A DNA stretch of 64,000 nucleotides from Chloroflexota bacterium (GCA_023389575.1 JAEWEG010000039.1:62001-126000); one strand, 5' to 3'. Shown: positions 43,578-52,927, counted from the first letter of the stretch. The notes: generated by a model from the sequence alone, not told the origin. Numbers and translations are program-made.

Positions 43578-44294
43578 CTACCCGTTCTTCGGCGTCGGCA
43601 GCGTATTCGAAGGCGCCAGCTTGTCGAACTCGTCGGCCAGCAAATCGGAACTCATCGCCTTGAGCGTGTTCGTCATGCGCGCCAGCGTCCGCCGCAGTTC
43701 CCGCTCGTCCTGCTCGCCCCATTGCGGATTGCCGGTGCTCTCCGCCAGCTCCGCCCGCAGCGCGGTCGACTGCCGGGCCAGCGAATCCGCGCCCCGGGTC
43801 AGCCGGTTCAGCGACGCTTCGATCCGGTCGTTCATCAGACCATGCTGGTGAATAAACGCCATTCGCCGGGCGCGGTCGGCGATGAGCTGCGATTGCTGGG
43901 CGGAGAACGCTTCGGTGTCCTCCGGCATGGGAACGCCGGCCAGGGTCGCGATCCGGATGCTGCGTTGCAGCCGGCAATGTTCCTCCGCCAGGGTGAAGAT
44001 GCCCTGCCGCGAAGGCCACCACGCCGGGATATGCTCCGCGATGCAGGCCACCACCGCGTCCCGCTCTCCTCGCTCCAGCATGTAGCCGAGATACGGACCG
44101 ATGTCGCCATCCTCCACGGTCGGCACGCGCTTCCGCCGTGGCTTCGGCAGCTTTCGCGCTTCCTTGCGGACGACGCGCAACACCAGGCTCGCCAGGATCA
44201 CCACGACGATGGCGAGCATTAATGCCGCTGGAAACGACAGTCCCCGGATGAAGAGGCTGCCAAAAAACGTGAGCAGGAAGAGCAGGAATCGCAT
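43578..44294 (-). CDS. hypothetical membrane-anchored protein
   Basis: 238 residues, ATG 44294 with GGAAGG upstream. Two hydrophobic segments at the N terminus (about 2-17 and 22-42) anchor it; a basic stretch KLPKPRRKRVP follows, and the remaining 180 residues are helical, with a long probable coiled coil near 165-225 (LNRLTRGADSLARQSTALRAELAE). No family recognised. Predicted to expose the helical part to the cytoplasm because of the Arg/Lys patch after the second helix. Confidence 0.65.
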   Translation of the reverse strand: MRFLLFLLTFFGSLFIRGLSFPAALMLAIVVVILASLVLRVVRKEARKLPKPRRKRVPTVEDGDIGPYLGYMLERGERDAVVACIAEHIPAWWPSRQGIFTLAEEHCRLQRSIRIATLAGVPMPEDTEAFSAQQSQLIADRARRMAFIHQHGLMNDRIEASLNRLTRGADSLARQSTALRAELAESTGNPQWGEQDERELRRTLARMTNTLKAMSSDLLADEFDKLAPSNTLPTPKNG

Positions 44295-44537
44295 CGTCGG
44301 GACACCTTCCGTTGGATCGGCTCGCCGCTGGAACGAGAGGGTGGAGCTGGCGCGGCGCGGCGTGCATTAAGGTCTCGCTTCCAGTATATCTCCCGTCCCG
44401 GCGGGCAAACGTGGGGGATAACCCGCGTTCGCGGCGCCGGTCGCGGGGGTACACTGTCCTCCTGGTGTGACCTGTCCTGGGCTTGTCTCCACACCTGCTC
44501 CCCGACCGCCTTCGCGGCCGGGCACTGGACGCTACCC

Positions 44538-46010
44538 ATGACACCCCTCGAACTCCTCGACCGCGCGATCCGGGCCGCTACCGACCGTCTTCGGTCCAGA
44601 CTGCCTCCTAATCGAAAGCGGGCATTGGCGGCTTTGTCGAAACATCTCGATCTCCTGCCTCCCGCCGAACCCGCCAGCACGCCGCTCGAACTTGCCCTCC
44701 AGTCGCATCGACCGGACCTCGGTGGCCAAACGGCGCTCGAGCTTCTCCTCGATACCGGCGATGCCGCGGTGTCTCCAGGCCCCTCGCCGGCGGACGGTCC
44801 AGCCTGGGCGGGCAACTTCCTGCACCAGTGCCGCCGGGTCGAAATGGCCATGCTCCTCAGGCTCCACGTGCAGGGCGGATACATGCGGGTGGAACCGGCC
44901 GAGGACGGCTCGCTGGATGCCTGGATCGCCCGCGGGCATCTTCCGGCCAGGCTCCGCGAGCGGGCGGATTTCGAGTGGCTGCGCGCGTCCAGAAGTGCAT
45001 CGCCGGAACCCGCCTACCGGCTCGACCTTCCGCCGGAAACGGTCCTCGGCGGCGTCACCGTGGACACCTGCCGCGCCGTCATCGACCGCCTCCGCCATTT
45101 CGCGGAAACCTCCCTTCGCGATCTGCCCATTCCCGAGCTCGACCTCGCCAGCCTCCTGGGCAGCGACCTTGGCATCTCCGCCGAAACCGCCCTGAACGCC
45201 CTCCTGCCCCTGACGCTCACTCCGGCGAATGCCGCCTGGCACGCCGTGCTCCCTGGAGTGGCCATCGCCCCGTTGATCAGGACGGGCCCGGACCAGGTCA
45301 TCCTCGCCCGCCGCGGTCTCCACGACGAGCCGTACCTGTTCCTCGTTCGCGAACTTCGCCGCCAGGACGCGCCCGGGTACCACGATGTCGCCTTCCACCG
45401 GGAGCGGGCCTTTCGCTCGGATCTCAACGACCTCTTCACCGATCGCCGCTTCGTCCATTCCTCCAGCCGCATCGTCCTTCGCCGGCCCAACGGCGACATC
45501 CGCACCGATGTCGACGCCGCCATCTTCGACCGGAAGACCGGAACGCTGGCCCTGTTCGAACTCAAATCGCTCGATCCCTTCGCCCGCTCCCAGGGCGAAC
45601 TCGACCGGCAGCGTGACAGCGTGCTCTACGCCAATCGCCAGGTTTCCGGGGTGCTCGACTGGATCAACCGGTATGGCGCGGACGACATCCTCAACCGTAT
45701 CGACCGCCAAACCGCCAAGAAGTTCCGGGTTCAGCGCGTGCTCCCGTTCGTGCTGTGTCGCTACCTTGCCCGGTTCGATGATGGACCCGCGCCCGATGCT
45801 CGTGCGGCCTGGGCAACCTGGCCGGCCGTGCTTCGCGTTGTCGAGGCGGGGGAGGGGCGATCGAAGCAGTCCAATCCCCTCGCCACGCTGTTCCAGAAAC
45901 TGCGGTCCAACGCCGCCGATCCCGTGCTTGGCGGCGATCCGGGCCTGCTCCAAATCGATCTCGGAACCCAGCGGGTACGCGTCTACCCATCGGCGAGCGA
46001 TCGTCCCTGA
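44538..46010 (+). CDS. putative PD-(D/E)XK-type nuclease-like protein
   Basis: 490 residues from ATG 44538. The first 270 residues are not recognised. A restriction-endonuclease-like core appears at about 285-360: RSDLNDLF, then RTDVDAAIFD (Asp324/326), TGTLALFELKS with Glu341-Leu-Lys343, i.e. the D...ExK metal-binding pattern on consecutive strands, and a following helix QGELDRQRDSVL with Q, as in several nuclease families. No methyltransferase, helicase or ATPase gene is adjacent. Endonuclease activity is inferred from motif spacing only. Confidence 0.55.
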   Translation: MTPLELLDRAIRAATDRLRSRLPPNRKRALAALSKHLDLLPPAEPASTPLELALQSHRPDLGGQTALELLLDTGDAAVSPGPSPADGPAWAGNFLHQCRRVEMAMLLRLHVQGGYMRVEPAEDGSLDAWIARGHLPARLRERADFEWLRASRSASPEPAYRLDLPPETVLGGVTVDTCRAVIDRLRHFAETSLRDLPIPELDLASLLGSDLGISAETALNALLPLTLTPANAAWHAVLPGVAIAPLIRTGPDQVILARRGLHDEPYLFLVRELRRQDAPGYHDVAFHRERAFRSDLNDLFTDRRFVHSSSRIVLRRPNGDIRTDVDAAIFDRKTGTLALFELKSLDPFARSQGELDRQRDSVLYANRQVSGVLDWINRYGADDILNRIDRQTAKKFRVQRVLPFVLCRYLARFDDGPAPDARAAWATWPAVLRVVEAGEGRSKQSNPLATLFQKLRSNAADPVLGGDPGLLQIDLGTQRVRVYPSASDRP

Positions 46011-46018
46011 TGCCTCGC

Positions 46019-46408
46019 TCAACGCGGCGAGCCACCCCTTTCGAGTGACTTGTCGGATCCGGTCTCGGTCGAGCGGAGGGTTACGAGGAGGCCGGTCGCC
46101 AACGCCAGCAGCATGGAGAGGTGCATGCTTACGTCGAACGCCGTTGTCGGGCCCACGGTGATCACCAGCGTGAATCCCACGAGGGTGCCGAGGAGCGCGA
46201 ACCCCTGCGCCGCCAGGCCGGCCGTGCGCGTCATGGCGGGATTCGCCAGCGAAACGGCCAGTCCCGCCAGCAATGCCAGGCCGATGACCGATTCGGCCGT
46301 GCCGGCGCCTGGGTCGTCGCGGCTGCCGATCACGCTGAAGTGGGCGAGGGCGGCGAACGCGAACAGCGCCGCCTGGATGGACAGGAAGAACCGGATGGTC
46401 GATTGCAT
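46019..46408 (-). CDS. small four-helix membrane protein
   Basis: 129 residues from ATG 46408, which has GGAGG 9 nt upstream (an ATG at 46417 would abut that RBS). Four hydrophobic segments, about 5-25, 37-55, 63-82 and 90-110, and a polar C-terminal tail. No signature motif; it resembles many small DoxX/DUF-type integral proteins but I cannot place it. Convergent with the nuclease-like gene, 8 bp between stops. Confidence 0.65.
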   Translation of the reverse strand: MQSTIRFFLSIQAALFAFAALAHFSVIGSRDDPGAGTAESVIGLALLAGLAVSLANPAMTRTAGLAAQGFALLGTLVGFTLVITVGPTTAFDVSMHLSMLLALATGLLVTLRSTETGSDKSLERGGSPR

Positions 46409-46777
46409 GGCGGGCATCCTCCAGGCATGAACTGACGGGCATCGCGGGAGCCCCTTGCTCCCGCCTGTAGTCCATTCCACCGCTTCTCCGTGGAGCCCGC
46501 GTGGATGCCATGTGAAAATTCCGTGAATCACCGGGTGCCTGGGGCCAGTCGAACGCCACGCCCAGGTATCGATCCCTGTTGCTCCTCATTTCCCCGCTTT
46601 TCCGGGCCTACTCCCTACGAGACATCGCTCCAGCGCAATCTGGAAGAAGCGCCCAGAGTGTCCGTACACTATGCTGCGTACTGGCGATGAAGCAACGAGG
46701 CGGGGCCCACCGTGGATCGCCCTGTCCTTAAAAGACGCTTTCGCCTCGAAACTGGCGATCGTGCAAGGGAGTTCACC
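46409..46777. other. divergent intergenic region
   Basis: 369 bp upstream of both the membrane protein (-) and the beta-propeller operon (+). TACACTAT near 46665 could be a -10, without a clear -35. Nothing else seen. Confidence 0.45.
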
Positions 46778-47893
46778 ATGAGCGGAGTACGTGTCCTCGT
46801 TGGCACCCGGAAGGGCGCCTTCATCCTCACATCGGACGAGGCCCGCCAGAAGTGGGACGTTCAGGGGCCTCACTTCGGCGGCTGGGAAATGTTCCACCTC
46901 AAGGGCTCGCCGGTCGATTCCAACCGGATCTTCGCCTCCCAGGCCAGCGACTGGTTCGGCCAGGTCATGCACCGGTCGGACGATGGCGGCAAAAGCTGGC
47001 AGACCATTGGCAACGAGTTCGCCTACGATGGCGTGCCCGGCACACACCAGTGGTACGACGGCACCCCGCATCCGTGGGACTTCAAGCGCGTCTGGCACAT
47101 CGAGCCATCGCTCACCGACCCGGACGTCGTATACGCCGGCGTGGAGGATGCCGCGCTCTTCAAATCCACCGATGGCGGAATGACCTGGCACGAGCTCTCC
47201 GGGCTCCGCACCCACACCACCGGCAACACCTGGCAACCTGGAGCGGGCGGACTCTGCCTCCACTCCATCGTCCTCGATCCCACCAATCCGGACCGCATCT
47301 TCGTCGCCATTTCCGCCGCTGGCGCGTTCCGCACCGACGATGGCGGCCAAACCTGGACGCCCATCAACAAGGGCCTCCGCTCCGATTACATCCCGGACGA
47401 GGATGCCGAGGTCGGCCATTGCGTCCACAACATCAACATGCACCCCTCGCGGCCCAACACCCTCTTCATGCAAAAGCACTGGGATGTCCTGCGCACGGAT
47501 AACGCCGGCGACATGTGGACCGAGGTCAGCGGGAACCTGCCATCGGATTTCGGCTTCCCCATCGCGGTGCACGCCCACGAGCCGGAAACCATCTACGTGG
47601 TGCCCATCAAGAGCGATTCCGAGCACTTCCCGCCCGATGGCAAGCTGCGCGTCTACCGCAGCCGCACCGGCGGCAACGACTGGGAGGCCCTCACCAAAGG
47701 ACTTCCGCAGGAAAATTGCTACGTCAACATCCTGCGCGACGCCATGTCGATCGACCGCCTCGATTCCTGTGGCATCTACTTCGGCACCACGGGCGGGCAG
47801 GTCTACGCCTCGGCCGATTCGGGCGATACCTGGAACCCCATCGTGCGCGATCTTCCCGCCGTGCTCTCCGTGGAGGTACAGACCCTGTCATGA
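46778..47893 (+). CDS. BNR/sialidase-like beta-propeller protein
   Basis: 371 residues from ATG 46778 with GGGAG 6 nt upstream. Repeated Asp-box-like units: HRSDDGGKSWQTI, FKSTDGGMTWHEL, FRTDDGGQTWTPI, LRTDNAGDMWTEV, YRSRTGGNDWEAL, YASADSGDTWNPI, about one every 50-60 residues, giving a six-bladed propeller. No signal peptide and no sialidase FRIP motif, so it is probably a cytoplasmic binding scaffold rather than a glycosidase. Its stop overlaps the start of the MoaD-HhH gene (ATGA), so the two are translationally coupled. Confidence 0.85.
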   Translation: MSGVRVLVGTRKGAFILTSDEARQKWDVQGPHFGGWEMFHLKGSPVDSNRIFASQASDWFGQVMHRSDDGGKSWQTIGNEFAYDGVPGTHQWYDGTPHPWDFKRVWHIEPSLTDPDVVYAGVEDAALFKSTDGGMTWHELSGLRTHTTGNTWQPGAGGLCLHSIVLDPTNPDRIFVAISAAGAFRTDDGGQTWTPINKGLRSDYIPDEDAEVGHCVHNINMHPSRPNTLFMQKHWDVLRTDNAGDMWTEVSGNLPSDFGFPIAVHAHEPETIYVVPIKSDSEHFPPDGKLRVYRSRTGGNDWEALTKGLPQENCYVNILRDAMSIDRLDSCGIYFGTTGGQVYASADSGDTWNPIVRDLPAVLSVEVQTLS

Positions 47894-48411
47894 TCCGCGT
47901 GCAATTGCCGCCCCATCTCCGCACCCTGGCCGGCACTGGCAAGGAGGTGGAACTCGACCTCGCCGCGCCAGTCACACTGGCCGGTGTCGTCGAGGCGCTG
48001 GAGGCGGCCTATCCCACCCTGCGCGGCGCCATCCGCGACCATGGCACGCGCAAGCGCCGTCCCATGGTTCGCTACTTCGCCTGCGAGGAGGACCTCTCGC
48101 ACGAGCCGGACGATACGCCTGTTCCCGACGAGGTGCTTTCCGGCAAGCAGCCGTTCATCATCCTGGGCGCCATTTCCGGTGGTGGGGAGGAGCCGATCGC
48201 CCTTCCCCGGATCAGCGGCCCGGCGAATGCCGCGCTCGAGGTGGCCGGGATCTCCAGTCTCCAGGATGTCGCTCGGCATACGCGCAAGCAGATCGCCGGC
48301 CTGCATGGCATGGGTCCGAAGGGCCTCGCCATCCTCGACGGGGCGCTGGCGAGCCAGGGGCTCGACTACGCCGAGCAGGCGACCGCGCCAGGAGAGACCA
48401 TTCCGTCATGA
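47890..48411 (+). CDS. MoaD/ThiS-like beta-grasp protein fused to a helix-hairpin-helix domain
   Basis: 173 residues. Residues 1-99 are a ubiquitin-like beta-grasp domain: IRVQLPPHLRTLAG, a VEALEAAYPTLRGAI helix, and FIILGAISGGG, where Gly97-99 correspond to the C-terminal Gly-Gly that MoaD/ThiS use as sulfur carrier. Here the Gly-Gly is internal because about 65 residues of HhH domain follow (ISSLQDVARHTRKQIAGLHGMGPKG). So either the fusion is processed, or it works non-catalytically. Overlaps both neighbours by 4 nt. Confidence 0.82.
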   Translation: MIRVQLPPHLRTLAGTGKEVELDLAAPVTLAGVVEALEAAYPTLRGAIRDHGTRKRRPMVRYFACEEDLSHEPDDTPVPDEVLSGKQPFIILGAISGGGEEPIALPRISGPANAALEVAGISSLQDVARHTRKQIAGLHGMGPKGLAILDGALASQGLDYAEQATAPGETIPS

Positions 48412-49058
48412 CCCAGCTCCTGAAAGTCCAGAACTTCACGGTCTCGCGCGACGGATTCGGTTCCGGCGAGGGACAAACCCTGGAGAACCCGTTCGGCCAC
48501 GCCGATGTCACGAAGCTCATGGGATGGTTCTTTCCCACCGCGACCTTTGCCCGCAACCTGGGCAATCCGGCGACCTCGGGAAGCCAGGGAGTCGATGACC
48601 TCTTCGCCCGCGACTTTCACCACAACATCGGCGCCGAGATCATGGGCCGCAACAAGTTCGGCCCACAGCGCGGCCCGTGGGAAAACGAGGATTGGCAAGG
48701 CTGGTGGGGCGACGTGCCACCGTTTCACACACCGGTGTTCGTGCTGACCCACCATCCACGCCCATCGTTCTCGCTGGCGGACACCACATTCCATTTCCTC
48801 GACGCCACGCCCCAGGAGGCGCTGGCGCGGGCCAGGGCGGCCGCCGGCGGGAAGGATGTCCGGCTCGGTGGAGGTGTCGCGACCGTCCGGGAATTCCTCG
48901 ACGCGGATCTGGTCGACTCCCTGCATATCGTCGTCGCGCCGATCGACCTGGGACGGGGCGAGCGGCTCTGGCGTTCACACGATGAACTGCTCGATCGCTA
49001 CCAGCACGAATCCATCGCCAGCCCCAGCGGCGTCACTCATCACCTGTTCTGGCGTTGA
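48408..49058 (+). CDS. dihydrofolate reductase/RibD C-terminal family protein
   Basis: 216 residues, ATG overlapping the previous stop. RibD_C/DHFR-like fold: VQNFTVSRDGFGSGEG start, EIMGRNKFGPQRGPW, TPVFVLTHHPR, then VRLGGGVATVREFLDADLVDSLHIVVAPIDLGRGERLW, typical of the small YyaP/YwjB-like reductases. It would bind NADPH; the substrate is unknown. Third gene of a tightly coupled operon. Confidence 0.88.
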   Translation: MTQLLKVQNFTVSRDGFGSGEGQTLENPFGHADVTKLMGWFFPTATFARNLGNPATSGSQGVDDLFARDFHHNIGAEIMGRNKFGPQRGPWENEDWQGWWGDVPPFHTPVFVLTHHPRPSFSLADTTFHFLDATPQEALARARAAAGGKDVRLGGGVATVREFLDADLVDSLHIVVAPIDLGRGERLWRSHDELLDRYQHESIASPSGVTHHLFWR

Positions 49059-49240
49059 TGGCGAACCGTTCGTCGCTGTCCCAGAGCACGAGCTGGACCA
49101 GAGCGTTACCTGGGAGGTAATTGCCCACCATACCGCCCGGTGGCACATTGGAAGTACGGAGCCGATCCTTCCGGGCTGGCTCGCGACTACGACCCGGGAT
49201 CGTTACGCATCCACGCTCTCACCACATCCAGGGAGGCACC

Positions 49241-49495
49241 ATGACCACCAACGTTATCCACCTGCTTCCGCGCGCCGACGTCGGTCAGCCCGCCATCCGG
49301 GCGCTGGCCGCCCTTGGCATCAACTCGCTCAACGACCTCGCCCGCTATACCGAGTGGGAGGTCATCGCCATTCCCGGGATGAGCCCGCGGACGTTCGGCG
49401 TCCTGAAGCGGGCCCTGATCGCGGCGGGACTGTCCTTCGATGGTCCGGCACCATTCATTCCCGGAAATGGCTCCCAACCCCTCAATCTCCGCTAG
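49241..49495 (+). CDS. stand-alone helix-hairpin-helix protein
   Basis: 84 residues from ATG 49241 with GGGAGG 4 nt upstream. AIRALAALGINSLNDLARYTEWEV and IPGMSPRTFGVLKRALIAAGL align with the HhH half of the MoaD fusion two genes upstream (VAGISSLQDVARHTRKQI..HGMGPKG), so the domain exists here both fused and free. Similar domains occur at the C terminus of RNA polymerase alpha and bind DNA or protein. Lies 182 bp after the DHFR-like gene. Confidence 0.75.
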   Translation: MTTNVIHLLPRADVGQPAIRALAALGINSLNDLARYTEWEVIAIPGMSPRTFGVLKRALIAAGLSFDGPAPFIPGNGSQPLNLR

Positions 49496-49563
49496 CGAAC
49501 CACGGCATCCCAGCCGGAATGGGCCCCAGCCCGCGCCGAAGATCGTTGGTCAGCACAACCATG

Positions 49564-49600
49564 CGCGAACGGCCACCCCGTCATGAGGTGGCCGTTCGCG
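49564..49600. terminator. bidirectional terminator-like hairpin
   Basis: CGCGAACGGCCACC / GGTGGCCGTTCGCG, 14-bp perfect stem, 9-nt loop, between the convergent HhH and surface-protein genes. Confidence 0.8.
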
Positions 49601-49643
49601 TGTGTCGCTTTCGCCGGATATGGAGATCGTCGGCGATCAGGGA

Positions 49644-52361
49644 TCAGGCGTTGATTGTCGGCTCAACCCGCGGGTTCTTGCGCGCCGCCAGGAGCAGCGG
49701 CGGGAGCGCGGACGCCAGTCCCTCGCTCAAGTCGCTCTCCGCCGGCGGCACGCCAGTGTTCGGGTACTTCGTCGGGGTCTCACCGGGCTTGCCCGGCTCT
49801 CCAGTGCAGTTGTAGACCTCCACCACCGTGTCCTCGCCCTCGAAGACGCTGAAGAAGTCGCCCGGGCCGAACACCGGAGTGGTCTCCAGGTGGCACCATT
49901 CGCCGTTATGCTCGTCGAGCCCGTAATCGCCCGGTTCGACATCGATCCACTGGATCTGGCCAAAGCCGTCGGTCAGCTGGCTGTCGATCACGGCCCATGT
50001 ACCGGTTCCAACGTTCCATCGAAGCAGATCGAAGCCAACACCGTCTTCCTCGATCTGGCAATCGACTTCTGACACGAACACCTCCGTTGAACACGTGTAC
50101 TTGATCACGGTCAGTGAGCCACCGTCGGATTCGGGCACGTTGTACCAGTGGCAGGTCAGGTGCTCTCCATCGTTCACCTCGATCGAGTTCAGCACGTTGC
50201 CCTGGCTCAATGGGTACGGTTGCAGCACGCCCATCAGATGGCCGGTGCATTCGAGCACGAAGACGGATTCGATCCCGTCCGGAACGACCTCGACCGCCTG
50301 GTACGTGCCCGGCTCCAGGTCGTCGAAGAACACGCCCCCGTCGATGATCTCACCGGTTGTCTGCGTTTCCGCCAGCCCCGCGCCGCCGTCGAGCCCGAAC
50401 TGGAACTCCACGCCGTTGGTCGCCTCGGTGCAGTCCACCTTTGGGTCGGCTCCGGTAGCGAACAGGTCGTAGCCTTCCGGGCATGTCCATTTCAGGATCG
50501 TCACATCACCTGGTTCCGCTGGAATGTTGAAGTAGTAGCAGGTCATCCACCAGTCAGATCCCGAGGAGAAATCTCGCTGGAAGTAGCCATTCTCGACCTC
50601 CTGCTTCGCGAATCCCGCGCCGGTGTCGCAGAACACTTCCGGCTCTCCGAAACCGTCCGGAATCCACTCCTGGATTTCGATCTCGCCTGTGGGCAGGTCG
50701 GTGACCAGGACGACTCCACCCACGGTGTCTTCAATCACCAGGCCGTCGCTCGACGTCACGCCGAACGTCACACCTGAGTGCGGATCGACGCAGTTGGCGT
50801 CGTACCAGTCCTTGTCCTGTCCGCGAGGCGTCCCTTCGTGGCACGCGTACTTCACGATCAGCAGGTCACCCGTGTACTCGTCCGCCGGGAGGTTGAACCA
50901 GTAGCAGAGGTAGTCGATCGGGTCCGCCACCAGCGTGTCCTCAACCAGGCCACCGGTCGCGTCCATCTTCGGCATGTTGAAGATCGGGCCGTCCGGCACC
51001 AGGTTGTGACCACAGAACACCACGGGATCACCGTAGCCATTCGGGATCGTCTCCTGGATCGAGAAGTCGCCAGCCGGCACTCCCGTCCATTCCACCATGC
51101 CGCCAGAGGTGGTGGCGGGGAACGAGTTGCCGTCGTAGGTCAGCGTGAAATCGACACCATCGAAGTCGTTCGGGCATTCGTTGATGTAGTGTTCGAGCGT
51201 CTCGGCGCCCGCATCATACGGGCAGTCCCTCTTGATGATGGTGACGGTGTTCCCACCTTCGTCGTCACCCGCCTCTTCGAAATTGAAGAACGTGCAATTG
51301 AAGATGAACGGGTGATGTTGCTCTGGCGTCACCACGACCGTGCCGTCAGTCGACGGAACCTGGTACACGTCGAAGTCCTCGGGATCGGCGCCGGCTTCCG
51401 GATAGCTCACGCACCACACCACTGGTTCGCCGTAGCCAGCCGGGATGTCCTCGTCGATCTCGATCTGTCCGGTCGGCCCCAATTGCACGTCAGTCCACTC
51501 GATGACGCCCGTGCCACCGGTCGTGCCCGTGTCGACCATGCCTTCAACATCCAGCGTGAAGTCCACTCCCGGCATGGGGGTGATGCAGGTCGACTGGTAC
51601 GTGAACCAGTCGCTGTTCTGGTCGAAGTCATCCTGGCAGAGGTACTTAGCGACGCGGATCGTGTGCGTCGACGGCCCGTCCGGGTCGGCGATGTTCACGA
51701 ACAGGCATTCGGCATGCTCGCCCTCGGCGATCTTCCAGGTGATCGAATCGCCGATCTTCGCGGCTCCGTCGGCGGATGCCACCAGGTTCGACCAGCAATG
51801 GGCAACCGGTTCGGCCCACCCCGCTGGCACGGTTTCCGTGATCGAGAAGACTCCCGTCGGGACGTCGAACTGCACCGAGCCGCCAGACGTCATCGCCGTC
51901 TGGGAGAAGCCCGCGCCATCCGAGACCGTGAACTTGAACCCATCGGGAGCCGCGCCGCAGGCTTCAGGTACGGAGTAGTTCTCGATGGTGCTCGTGAACT
52001 CCGGCGAATGGAAATCGATCGTCGGGTCATTGCACATGGTTTTGTGCACCGTGATCGTCCCCGATGGGTTGTCATCGGGCACCACCGGCTCCTCGGTCGC
52101 CTGGACGATCGTGTCGATCTCCGTCTCTTGTGGTGGTACGTCTTCCGTCGTAGGTTCCTCCGTCGGGTTCGTTTGCAGCGAGGGATCGAAAACCTCGGTC
52201 GGGGTGGGAGACGGCGTCACCGTTGGGTCCGCCGTGATCTGGAAGCCCTGCGCCGCGGCATCCAGCACTGGCGCGAGCAGCATGAATGAAAACGCCAGGA
52301 ACATGAGACAGGGCGCAATGAGTTTCGGCCGTCTTCGCTGACGACGTCTGGACAGGGACAT
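49644..52361 (-). CDS. secreted SpaA-like multi-repeat surface protein with YPNTG tail
   Basis: 905 residues from ATG 52361 (GGAGG 9 nt upstream). A signal peptide (after an RRRQRRR n-region) ends near residue 38; then a Thr/Pro/Glu-rich linker to about 100. Six SpaA/prealbumin-like units follow at about 102-224, 232-361, 371-491, 498-614, 618-743 and 748-853. Each starts with a strand like TITVHKTMC, IRVAKYLC, LLIVKYAC or LTVIKYTC and ends with a C.(W/F/Y)(F/Y)N strand, so one Cys opens and one closes most units; several contain I(Q/D/E)E.IP.GYGEP. The C terminus has YPNTG (866-870) and a hydrophobic stretch, a sortase-like sorting signal variant. A cell-surface adhesin or stalk is inferred. 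Confidence 0.82.
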   Translation of the reverse strand: MSLSRRRQRRRPKLIAPCLMFLAFSFMLLAPVLDAAAQGFQITADPTVTPSPTPTEVFDPSLQTNPTEEPTTEDVPPQETEIDTIVQATEEPVVPDDNPSGTITVHKTMCNDPTIDFHSPEFTSTIENYSVPEACGAAPDGFKFTVSDGAGFSQTAMTSGGSVQFDVPTGVFSITETVPAGWAEPVAHCWSNLVASADGAAKIGDSITWKIAEGEHAECLFVNIADPDGPSTHTIRVAKYLCQDDFDQNSDWFTYQSTCITPMPGVDFTLDVEGMVDTGTTGGTGVIEWTDVQLGPTGQIEIDEDIPAGYGEPVVWCVSYPEAGADPEDFDVYQVPSTDGTVVVTPEQHHPFIFNCTFFNFEEAGDDEGGNTVTIIKRDCPYDAGAETLEHYINECPNDFDGVDFTLTYDGNSFPATTSGGMVEWTGVPAGDFSIQETIPNGYGDPVVFCGHNLVPDGPIFNMPKMDATGGLVEDTLVADPIDYLCYWFNLPADEYTGDLLIVKYACHEGTPRGQDKDWYDANCVDPHSGVTFGVTSSDGLVIEDTVGGVVLVTDLPTGEIEIQEWIPDGFGEPEVFCDTGAGFAKQEVENGYFQRDFSSGSDWWMTCYYFNIPAEPGDVTILKWTCPEGYDLFATGADPKVDCTEATNGVEFQFGLDGGAGLAETQTTGEIIDGGVFFDDLEPGTYQAVEVVPDGIESVFVLECTGHLMGVLQPYPLSQGNVLNSIEVNDGEHLTCHWYNVPESDGGSLTVIKYTCSTEVFVSEVDCQIEEDGVGFDLLRWNVGTGTWAVIDSQLTDGFGQIQWIDVEPGDYGLDEHNGEWCHLETTPVFGPGDFFSVFEGEDTVVEVYNCTGEPGKPGETPTKYPNTGVPPAESDLSEGLASALPPLLLAARKNPRVEPTINA

Positions 52362-52927
52362 GACAAGTTTCCTCCGGAAAGCGCCAGGAGTGGCGCGGGG
52401 GACATCAGGAACAGCACCTTCGCAGGGGTTCGACATCTCCTATCCTGCCCGTCGCCTAGCCCCGTTTCATCGGTGAAGTTACCGAACCCGGTTACGTATG
52501 CGAATTACGTAGATCCTGGCGTACTCGGCCCAGCGCCCCATGCCCCGGCGTCGGTCAAGAAGCGCCACGGTAGTGATTGGGATCGTGTAGCTGCCAACGT
52601 GCCTACGGCCAGGCGGGCGTGTCCTGGCTCCGCCGCCTTGCTCGGCATTGCGCGGCACGGACCATCGCGTTGTCACCCGAGTAAGCGCTCCGGCAACTGG
52701 AGACAATGGTCCGGCAACGGTGAGATCAGGTTTCGATCAGGCCTTCCCGCCGATGGTACGGGAAGGCCCGGTCGGCGTGATCATGCCGGGTTCGATGTGC
52801 GTTTCCGCCAACGAACATGAACGTGTACATGGGCCCGAAAAGACGGTCTTCGTGGTAAAATAGAATATATGTTCACAGTGTTTCGCGGGCTGTCTGGAGG
52901 CCGGCGAACCGCCCGGAGACAACCCGC
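52362..52927. other. divergent intergenic region with a hairpin
   Basis: 566 bp between the surface protein (-) and the SWIM gene (+). It holds the hairpin at 52740-52768 and an AT-rich TAAAATAGAATATATG segment near 52855-52870 that could be the SWIM gene's -10 region. No gene seen. Confidence 0.55.
52740..52768. terminator. perfect 10-bp hairpin
   Basis: GGCCTTCCCG-CCGATGGTA-CGGGAAGGCC, between two divergent genes, so not an obvious terminator; it may be a leader structure or remnant. Confidence 0.4.

Noticed and set aside
44532..46589. 685-codon antisense frame opposite the nuclease-like gene
   Set aside because: It runs through the coding region of both the nuclease-like gene and the membrane protein and shows no domain.
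47890..48411. Calling the MoaD-like protein a molybdopterin synthase subunit serving the hydroxylase at 11504
   Set aside because: The Gly-Gly is not terminal and no other Mo-cofactor gene is present; the link would be speculative.
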